Assembly: GCA_021413535.1 (NCBI GenBank)
Contig: JAIOQF010000258.1
Location: 1-5,368, forward strand
Direction: 5' to 3'
Length of the DNA stretch: 5,368 nt
From: Verrucomicrobiota bacterium
GTDB taxonomy: Bacteria > Verrucomicrobiota > Verrucomicrobiia > Verrucomicrobiales > Verrucomicrobiaceae
The position numbers were made by a program, and so were the translations under genes. Shown here one piece after another: positions 1 to 4,629 of the stretch. Under the pieces are notes generated by a model. It was not told the DNA's origin. It was given only the letters and a program-made list of their open reading frames with translations, and did no database searches. The stretch's first letter is position 1. Every line of letters begins with the position of its first letter.

Positions 1-510
1 GAGAGCTTCAAAGTGGATCCCAGCTTCAACTGGTATCTCGGCAGCGCGCTTGATTACCTCACGACGGGAGGCTCGACCAACATCGCGAGTTCCGGCGTGT
101 ATGACACCTTCTGGGGCAGTGCGAGCATCACGACTTTGGGCACGGACTTCGACTACGACACCATCAAGATTGGCGGCACGCTGACGATGGACTCGTCGGG
201 CAGCAGCAACTACCCGACGGTCTTTGCGACAGATGGCGGGCTGGTGGCAGGGAGCACCTACACCTATGGCAGCATCTTCAAGCTGTTTGATTGGACGAGC
301 GTAGGGTTCCAAGATCCGGGAGTCATCGGTGGAACATTCGGAGCGAATGCGACGGATCTGGTGCTGCCGAGCCTTGCGGCTGGCTACAGCTGGGACACGA
401 CGGCGTTCAGCAGCTTCGGCGTGGTGGTGGTCATTCCCGAGCCTGGCCGCATGATGCTGCTGTTCTTCGGTCTAGCTGCGCTGTTCCTGCGCCGTCGGCG
501 GAACAAGTGA
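1..510 (+). CDS. PEP-CTERM sorting domain protein, C-terminal part (5' end outside window)
   Basis: The reading frame is open from the first base, so this is the last 169 residues of a longer exported protein; the GTG at 13 is only an internal Val codon. Most of the visible part is rich in Gly, Ser, Thr and Asp, resembling the beta-rich end of a large surface or matrix protein. The C-terminus is a PEP-CTERM signal: an IPEPG motif about 25 residues from the end, a hydrophobic segment (MMLLFFGLAALFL) and a basic RRRRNK tail. In this known system the tail crosses the inner membrane and is processed by an exosortase, after which the protein goes to the cell surface or extracellular matrix. The stretch before PEP (AAGYSWDTTAFSSFGVVVV) is typical of verrucomicrobial members, some of which carry autotransporter-type beta-strand repeats upstream; whether this one does cannot be seen. 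The gene converges on prfA. The sorting signal is clear; the function of the body is unknown. Confidence 0.9.
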   Translation, partial: ESFKVDPSFNWYLGSALDYLTTGGSTNIASSGVYDTFWGSASITTLGTDFDYDTIKIGGTLTMDSSGSSNYPTVFATDGGLVAGSTYTYGSIFKLFDWTSVGFQDPGVIGGTFGANATDLVLPSLAAGYSWDTTAFSSFGVVVVIPEPGRMMLLFFGLAALFLRRRRNK

Positions 511-513
511 GAC

Positions 514-597
514 GTAGCCGCGTTCGTAAGAACGCGGGAAGATAGGAAGTTTTTAAACTAGGCGAATTTCCCCCGCACTCTTACGAGATGCGGCTGC
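514..597. repeat. REPIN-like element: inverted pair of GTAG-type REP palindromes
   Basis: The left unit is GTAG (514-517) followed by a perfect 8-bp stem, CCGCGTTC (518-525) and GAACGCGG (530-537), with a GTAA loop. The right unit is the same design inverted: stem CCGCACTC (573-580) against GAGATGCGG (585-593) with one bulged A, loop TTAC, then CTGC (594-597), the complement of GCAG. Between them GGGAA (536-540) can pair with TTCCC (568-572), and AGTTT (548-552) with AAACT (555-559). The whole element is therefore nearly symmetric about position 554 and can fold as one long interrupted hairpin. A GTAG head plus palindrome is the known signature of REP sequences mobilised by RAYT (Y1-type) transposases, and inverted pairs are called REPINs. 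No RAYT gene is in the window. It lies between two convergent gene ends, so it could also act in 3'-end formation or mRNA protection; that role is inference. Confidence 0.75.
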
Positions 598-681
598 GAA
601 ATTTTAATATGATCTAAGGTAGACGTGCCGATGTCTGAGAGTGTCGGGACTGGGCTTGAATAACGATAATCAATCCTAGCA
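598..681. other. Short intergenic stretch, no recognised feature
   Basis: This is the remainder of the convergent gap between the REP doublet and the 3' end of prfA. It is A+T-richer than its surroundings. I see only short weak inverted repeats (for example AGAC and GTCT around 623-638), no U-tract terminator for prfA and no open reading frame worth calling. Confidence 0.5.
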
Positions 682-1758
682 TCACTCCAGCCCCGCCTCA
701 GCTAGGCGGTCGTGGATTTCGCTGGCTTTAAGCTTATCCACCAAATCCTGGAGCCGGCCCTCGATGAACTGATCGAGGTTGTAGAGCGTGACTTCGATGC
801 GGTGATCGGTGATTCGGTTCTGCGGGAAGTTGTAGGTGCGGATCTTTTCTTCACGACCGCCGCTGCCGATGAGGCTCTTGCGGTGCGCGGAATATTTCTC
901 GGCCTCCTCCTGCTGTTTTTTCACGAGCATGCGCGAGCGCAGGATGGTGAGGGCTTTTTCTTTGTTCTTGAGCTGGCTGCGGCCGTCCTGGCAGCGAACG
1001 ATCATGCCGGTGGGCATGTGCATGACTTGCACGGCGGAGTCGGTGGTGTTCACGCCCTGGCCGCCGTGACCGCTGGCGCGGCAGACTTCGATGCGTATTT
1101 CATCCATGTTCAGTTCCAGATCGACTTCTTCGGCTTCCGGCAGCGCGGCGACGGTGGCGGCGGAGGTGTGAATGCGACCCTGGGCTTCGGTGACGGGCAC
1201 GCGTTGGACGCGATGAACGCCGCTCTCATATTTCAAGGTGCTGAAGACATCGGCGCCGCTGACTTTGAAGACAATTTCCCTGAATCCGCCCGTATCGGAG
1301 GGGCTGGACTCGAGCATCTCCGTTTTCCATCCGCGAGCTTCGGCATAGCGCGTATACATGCGGAATAAATCTCCAGCAAAAAGCGCAGCTTCGTCACCGC
1401 CGGTGCCGGCGCGGATTTCCATGATCACGTCGCGGCCTTCGAGCGGGTCGGCTGGGAGGATGGCGAGCTGCACCGAGGCCTCGAGCTCCTCGAGACGCTT
1501 ATGTAGCGCAGGCAGTTCCTCGTTTGCCAGAGCGGCGAGTTCGGCGTCGCCAGATTTCGCGAGTTCCTGATTGTCGGAGATCTGCTGCCGGGTTCGCTCG
1601 AATTCATCCCATGATTTGGTCAGGGTATCGAGCTGGCGGTGTTCCCGCAGCATTTCACTGGCCTTGCGGTTGTCATCAAAGAAGTCTTGCTGCCCCATGA
1701 GCGATTCCAGCTCGGCGAGACGGTTCTTTTTCTTGGCGATGATGGAGGAGTAATCCAT
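682..1758 (-). CDS. prfA: Peptide chain release factor 1 (RF1)
   Basis: This cytoplasmic translation termination factor recognises UAA and UAG in the ribosomal A site and triggers hydrolysis of peptidyl-tRNA. The 358-residue length fits the family (E. coli RF1 has 360). The order is an N-terminal helical coiled-coil region (about 1-100), then the PCRF-type domain with IRAGTGGDEAALFAGDL (about 115-131). The codon-recognition motif is PVT at 188-190, the PxT form that marks RF1; RF2 has SPF. The catalytic GGQ is at 232-234 within ASGHGGQGVNTTDSAV; its Gln is the residue that PrmC methylates in other bacteria. The residue after GGQ is Gly where E. coli RF1 has His. The gene ends in TGA, which is read by RF2. 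The ATG at 1758 gives a normal N-terminus, but no Shine-Dalgarno is visible before it. It follows rpmE on the same strand, a common pairing, but a terminator lies between the two; prmC does not follow. Confidence 0.97.
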   Translation of the reverse strand: MDYSSIIAKKKNRLAELESLMGQQDFFDDNRKASEMLREHRQLDTLTKSWDEFERTRQQISDNQELAKSGDAELAALANEELPALHKRLEELEASVQLAILPADPLEGRDVIMEIRAGTGGDEAALFAGDLFRMYTRYAEARGWKTEMLESSPSDTGGFREIVFKVSGADVFSTLKYESGVHRVQRVPVTEAQGRIHTSAATVAALPEAEEVDLELNMDEIRIEVCRASGHGGQGVNTTDSAVQVMHMPTGMIVRCQDGRSQLKNKEKALTILRSRMLVKKQQEEAEKYSAHRKSLIGSGGREEKIRTYNFPQNRITDHRIEVTLYNLDQFIEGRLQDLVDKLKASEIHDRLAEAGLE

Positions 1759-1780
1759 TTAGGAGATGGCAGATTGGAAA

Positions 1781-1822
1781 ATAAAAAAAACGGCGCCGCG
1801 CATGGAGCGCGGTCGCCGTTTT
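1781..1822 (-). terminator. Intrinsic terminator after rpmE, directly before prfA
   Basis: Read on the minus strand, a long G+C-rich hairpin is followed by eight T residues, then A and more T. On the plus strand the arms are AAAACGGCGCCGCGC (1787-1801) and GCGCGG, a bulged T (1813), CGCCGTTTT (1814-1822), with the loop ATGGA (1802-1806). The stem is 15 bp with one bulge, a textbook Rho-independent terminator for rpmE. It ends only about 22 nt before the prfA start codon. A weaker T-rich run (TTTTGTT) on the plus strand could give some activity in the other direction. Confidence 0.88.
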
Positions 1823-1845
1823 GTTGAAAGTCAGAGATGAGTCCG

Positions 1846-2100
1846 CTAAACGGTGGCTTCTTCGACCACTGGAGCTTTGGTCTTGGCCCGGCGGGTGGCG
1901 GAGGTGGAGCCGTAGCGCTGGGAGAACTTGTCCACGCGACCGGCGGTGTCTACGAAGCGCTGTTCGCCGGTAAAGAACGGATGGCAGGCGGCACAAATGC
2001 CGATGCGCAGGCTCTTGACCGTGGAGCGCGTTGGATAGACCGCTCCGCAAGTGCAGGTGATCGAGGTTTCGTGGGATTCAGGATGGATGCCGTCTTTCAT
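1846..2100 (-). CDS. rpmE: 50S ribosomal protein L31 (zinc-binding type)
   Basis: This is a structural protein of the large ribosomal subunit, located at the bridge to the small subunit. The start MKDGIHPE matches the family's M-K-x-x-IHP opening. The four zinc-ligand cysteines are intact: C16 and C18 (CTC), and C36 and C39 (CAAC), directly before the hallmark HPFFTG (40-45). Then come Q47, R48 and GRVDKF (54-59). This marks it as the C+ paralogue, not the zinc-free form used under zinc starvation. It has 84 residues, against about 70 for E. coli L31; the excess is a C-terminal tail that is basic then acidic (ATRRAKTKAPVVEEATV), which I infer is lineage-specific. The ATG at 2100 fixes the N-terminus at the conserved position although no Shine-Dalgarno is evident, only a T-rich stretch. 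The stop is TAG, one of the codons read by the RF1 encoded next to it. A terminator follows the gene, and a promoter and leader hairpin precede it. Confidence 0.96.
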   Translation of the reverse strand: MKDGIHPESHETSITCTCGAVYPTRSTVKSLRIGICAACHPFFTGEQRFVDTAGRVDKFSQRYGSTSATRRAKTKAPVVEEATV

Positions 2101-2114
2101 AAAAAATCTGGTTT

Positions 2115-2135
2115 ACGAAACCGTCATGGCTTCGT
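2115..2135 (-). promoter_or_regulatory. Candidate structured leader hairpin of rpmE
   Basis: In the minus-strand RNA, ACGAAGCC pairs with GGUUUCGU (2128-2135 with 2115-2122) around the loop AUGAC, an 8-bp stem with one G-U pair, ending 14 nt before the rpmE start. The same GGUUU can instead pair with AAACC closer to the start codon (2110-2122, loop CGU), so two exclusive folds are possible. The central position is G-U in the minus-strand RNA but would be an A-C mismatch in a plus-strand RNA, which favours function in the rpmE transcript. Ribosomal protein leaders, including ones for L31, are known in other phyla; assignment here is inference. Confidence 0.35.
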
Positions 2136-2154
2136 GGTGGAGAAATGGGCGGGT

Positions 2155-2182
2155 AAACTAGGCTGGGTGGGGTGGGGGTCAA
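2155..2182 (-). promoter_or_regulatory. Candidate sigma70-type promoter of rpmE
   Basis: On the minus strand, TTGACC (2182-2177) is followed by a 16-bp C-rich spacer and TAGTTT (2160-2155). The -35 box matches consensus at five of six positions; the -10 box is weaker. Transcription would start near 2148, giving an untranslated leader of roughly 48 nt for rpmE. Spacing and position are reasonable, but there is no experimental or comparative support. Confidence 0.5.
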
Positions 2183-2356
2183 GCTGTTTTTATTTTCGGG
2201 TGCGCAGGGCGTGGTCGGAGCAGTTTCAGCGGGGAAAACAAGGAGTGCTGATCCGTGGTGCGGCGGGCCTGTGTCGGAATTGTAACTTGCCCAGGGTGGC
2301 TTGGTGCCGTGCATGTGGCATGATTCGTTAATATGGGGCGGACAGGATGCCCTCTC

Positions 2357-3178
2357 ATGAAAAGAAAACTCCGCTTCAAGACCATCTTCATCTCCGATGT
2401 CCATCTGGGCGCGCCGGAATGCAAGGCTGCGCAGGTCGGACATTTTCTGCGCCATTCGCTGTGTGAGAAACTGGTGATGAACGGCGATATCATCGACGCC
2501 TGGGCGCTGAGCCGCAACGGTCAGTGGACCAAGGCTCACACCCATTTCATCCGCACCGTCCTTCGCAAGATGGAACGGGAGAACACGGAAGTGATCTACA
2601 CCCGAGGTAATCATGACGACGTGCTGGCCCGCTTTTTGCCCATTGCGTTCGACAACCTCCGGATCTGCGAGGAGCACATTCATGAGTCGCCCCACGGAAA
2701 ATATCTCGTGGTGCACGGCGACGGCTTCGATCATGTCACCACCAATCACAAGTGGATGGCGCACCTGGGAGCGGTTGGCTACGAGACCTTGCTGAAGATC
2801 AATCGCCTCTACAACAACTACCGTCACTGGCGCGGCAAAGATGCCTTCTCATTCGCCAAGTGGGTCAAATCCAAGGTCAAGGGTGCGGTTAGTTTTGTCG
2901 GGAAATATGAGGAGCAGCTTCAGGAGCTTGCCCATCACCGCGGTTGCAACGGAATTATCTGCGGCCACATCCACACGCCTGCGAATCGGCGGGTCGGTGA
3001 TGTGCACTATCTCAACTCTGGAGACTGGGTGGAGTCGATGACAGCGGTTGTCGAGCATTTGGATCGGACTTTTGAAGTCATCACTTATGCGGACTTCTGC
3101 GAACGGGCAGGCCGGGAACCCAAGGGGATGAGGCTGTCGCTTAATGCAGTTCCGGAAGAGGCGAAGGCAGATGCTTGA
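2357..3178 (+). CDS. LpxH/YbbF-like metallophosphoesterase (putative UDP-2,3-diacylglucosamine diphosphatase family)
   Basis: This is a calcineurin-like phosphoesterase with all the metal-site motifs in order (residues counted from the chosen start): SDVHLG with D14 and H16, GDIIDAW with D44, RGNHDD with N85, H86 and D87, VVHGDG with H120, and CGHIHTP with H204 and H206. Family knowledge places it in the COG2908-type group near LpxH, which hydrolyses UDP-2,3-diacylglucosamine to lipid X in lipid A synthesis at the inner face of the inner membrane. At 273 residues it is longer than E. coli LpxH (240) and carries a basic helical segment (KWVKSKVKGAVSFVGKYEEQ, about 168-187) seen in a widespread subgroup whose exact substrate is less certain. 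I chose the ATG at 2357 over the in-frame ATG at 2333 because it has AGGA (2344-2347) at suitable spacing and gives the usual MKRKLRFKTIFISD opening. It is divergent from rpmE, with no lipid A gene in view. The fold is certain; the substrate is inferred. Confidence 0.88.
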   Translation: MKRKLRFKTIFISDVHLGAPECKAAQVGHFLRHSLCEKLVMNGDIIDAWALSRNGQWTKAHTHFIRTVLRKMERENTEVIYTRGNHDDVLARFLPIAFDNLRICEEHIHESPHGKYLVVHGDGFDHVTTNHKWMAHLGAVGYETLLKINRLYNNYRHWRGKDAFSFAKWVKSKVKGAVSFVGKYEEQLQELAHHRGCNGIICGHIHTPANRRVGDVHYLNSGDWVESMTAVVEHLDRTFEVITYADFCERAGREPKGMRLSLNAVPEEAKADA

Positions 3179-3212
3179 TGGGCGCGGTCTGTGAAAAATA
3201 ATGGCAATGCGT

Positions 3213-3659
3213 TCAATCGAGAATGCAAAACATGGTCGAAAAATGCCAGGGCTCGGCTGACGCTTTAATGCCAGTATCTTTAGACACATCTGGCGGCAGA
3301 CCAATGAAGCTGCCCGATTCATAGCCCCGATAGTTACACTTTTCACCCGGCTTGGGCAGTTGAACTTTGTTCGCGTTTGCTGCAATTAATCCAATAATCG
3401 GTGGTGTTTCGAGCGGCTTGCCATTGACCTTGGTGACGCGAATTGCAAACGAGGTGGCCTCGGTTTTCGTTTCATGCGGCGTTGCGGATATATATTCTCC
3501 TTCGATTGAAATAACGGTGCCCAGGGGACAATTTAGAACACCCATTACTTGAATGGTTGTGCCCAAATCCTTGCTTTGAACTGACTGAACTGGATTTGAG
3601 TGAAGGGCCGTCTTCAATGCAAAGCAAAGAAGAATAATGGAGAAGGCTTGAGCTTTCAT
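3213..3659 (-). CDS. Small secreted protein of unknown function
   Basis: This encodes a 148-residue protein with a probable Sec signal peptide: MKAQ, a hydrophobic core (AFSIILLCFAL), then a polar stretch with a plausible cleavage near residues 20-22. The mature part looks beta-rich (TTIQVMGVLNCPLGTVISIEGEYI, then FAIRVTKVNGKPLETPPII) and ends with RGYESGSFIGLPPDV and EPWHFSTMFCIL. Three cysteines (44, 108 and 145) remain after cleavage and could form a disulfide outside the cytoplasm. The 'PLGT...IEG ... VNGK.L ... L..G..C..RGYE.G..IG.P' pattern reminds me of a recurring family of small exported verrucomicrobial and planctomycetal proteins, but I cannot name a domain. The start at 3659 is the only one giving a signal peptide; no Shine-Dalgarno is visible. 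The gene lies 55 bp after hisF on the same strand and is convergent, 34 bp away, with the phosphoesterase. Its G+C is about 47% by hand count, clearly below its neighbours, which may mean later acquisition. Confidence 0.75.
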   Translation of the reverse strand: MKAQAFSIILLCFALKTALHSNPVQSVQSKDLGTTIQVMGVLNCPLGTVISIEGEYISATPHETKTEATSFAIRVTKVNGKPLETPPIIGLIAANANKVQLPKPGEKCNYRGYESGSFIGLPPDVSKDTGIKASAEPWHFSTMFCILD

Positions 3660-3714
3660 AGTGATAGTTAGGAATTTGCTTTTGTGGGTGTCGGCACGAG
3701 CTGGTCATGAGCGC

Positions 3715-4488
3715 TTAGAGCCGGACGGCGATTCCGTGTGTTCGCAAATGTTCCTTCACATCGCGCACGGTGAACTCGCCGAAATGGAAAATGCTCGCGG
3801 CGAGCACGGCGTCGGCTTTGCCTTCGTTCAAGACATGAACCATGTGATTGAGACTGCCCGCACCGCCGCTGGCGATGACCGGAATTGTCACGGCTTCACT
3901 CACGGTCCGGTTCAAGTCGATGTCGTAGCCGGCCTTGGTGCCGTCGGCATCCATGCTGGTGAGAAGAACTTCACCGGCGCCACGACGGCAAACTTCTGCG
4001 GCCCATTTGATGGCGTCGAGTTCCTTGCCATCGCGCAGTGCCGGATTGCGACCGCCGTGCGTGTAGACAGTCCAGGAGCCGCGCTGGTTTTTCTTGGCAT
4101 CGATGGCCACGACGAGACACTGGCAGCCGAAGGCGCTGGCGGCTTCATCGATCACTCCGGGATTGAACACGGCTGCGGTGTTGACGCTCACCTTGTCCGC
4201 GCCTGCGAGCAACATCTCGCGCATGTCGCTCACTGTCCGGATGCCCCCGCCCACGGTCAGGGGCATGAAACAGCGTTCTGCCGTGCGGGACACGACATCG
4301 ACCATCGTGCGGCGTTCGTCGGATGACGCGGTGATGTCGAGGAACACCAGTTCGTCCGCGCCCTGGTCGTTGTAAGCCACGGCGCACTCGACGGGATCGC
4401 CTGCATCGCGAAGCTGAAGAAATTTTGTTCCCTTGACCACGCGGCCGGCGTGGACATCGAGACAAGGGATGATTCGTTTGGTGAGCAT
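3715..4488 (-). CDS. hisF: Imidazole glycerol phosphate synthase, cyclase subunit HisF
   Basis: HisF is the cyclase half of the HisF-HisH complex in the cytoplasm. Using ammonia channelled from the HisH glutaminase, it converts PRFAR into imidazole glycerol phosphate (histidine pathway) and AICAR (returned to purine synthesis). The 257-residue (beta/alpha)8 barrel is full length. The opening LTKRIIPCLDV carries the catalytic D11, and the second catalytic Asp is D130 in VVAIDAKK. Phosphate-binding motifs are present in both half-barrels: LTVGGGIRT (78-85) and VIASGGAGS (204-212). TSMDADGTKAGYD (177-189) is the typical strand-6 region. No residue looks damaged. The ATG at 4488 gives the standard N-terminus; upstream lies repeat DNA without a Shine-Dalgarno. 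No hisH, hisA or other his gene adjoins it, so in this genome hisF is detached from the classic operon, at least within view. It is divergent from xerC. Confidence 0.97.
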   Translation of the reverse strand: MLTKRIIPCLDVHAGRVVKGTKFLQLRDAGDPVECAVAYNDQGADELVFLDITASSDERRTMVDVVSRTAERCFMPLTVGGGIRTVSDMREMLLAGADKVSVNTAAVFNPGVIDEAASAFGCQCLVVAIDAKKNQRGSWTVYTHGGRNPALRDGKELDAIKWAAEVCRRGAGEVLLTSMDADGTKAGYDIDLNRTVSEAVTIPVIASGGAGSLNHMVHVLNEGKADAVLAASIFHFGEFTVRDVKEHLRTHGIAVRL

Positions 4489-4490
4489 GA

Positions 4491-4600
4491 GAATTCGGAG
4501 TGCGGAGTGCGGAGTGCGGAACTATGATGTGAGCGGAGACGGCGTTGCGCCAGTGCTCACAGTATTTATTCCGAATTTCGAGTTCCGCATTCCGAATTTA
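4491..4600. repeat. Inverted arms of 7-bp repeats between hisF and xerC
   Basis: The left arm starts GAATTC (4491-4496) and continues with three exact tandem copies of GGAGTGC (4497-4503, 4504-4510, 4511-4517) and a partial fourth, GGAACT. The right arm (about 4568-4600), read on the opposite strand, is also heptameric: AAATTC, GGAATGC, GGAACTC, GAAATTC, GGAAT. AATTCGGAGTGCGGA (4492-4506) is matched by the reverse complement of 4584-4598 with one difference, which would be a G-U pair in RNA, so the arms can form a stem of about 15 bp. The spacer between the arms is about 45 bp and has no repeats. This occupies most of the hisF-xerC divergent region and starts directly before the hisF start codon. 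The function is unknown. Confidence 0.8.
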
Positions 4601-4629
4601 ATGCCCGTAGAAAGCCCATATACCCATTC

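Noticed and set aside
518..537. Left REP hairpin as a simple Rho-independent terminator of the PEP-CTERM gene
   Set aside because: The stem is strong, but the T run (550-554) is 12 nt away, and the inverted partner with a conserved head fits a REP doublet better. A terminator side role remains possible.
712..1368. 218-codon plus-strand ORF opposite prfA
   Set aside because: It is antisense to a full-length, well conserved RF1; its Gly/Ala/Asp/His-rich translation is typical of the complement of G+C-rich coding DNA and shows no domain.
1837..2331. 164-codon plus-strand ORF across rpmE and its upstream region
   Set aside because: It is antisense to rpmE with all zinc ligands intact, and runs through the likely rpmE promoter with a low-complexity translation.
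2333..2356. Upstream ATG as the start of the phosphoesterase
   Set aside because: It would add MGRTGCPL, has no ribosome-binding site, and lies before an AGGA that serves the ATG at 2357.
2078..2827. 249-codon minus-strand ORF opposite the phosphoesterase
   Set aside because: It overlaps both the rpmE start and the antisense of a gene with complete catalytic motifs; the translation shows no family features.
3661..4326. 221-codon plus-strand ORF opposite hisF
   Set aside because: It mirrors intact hisF, has no recognisable motif, and its open frame is explained by codon bias on the other strand.
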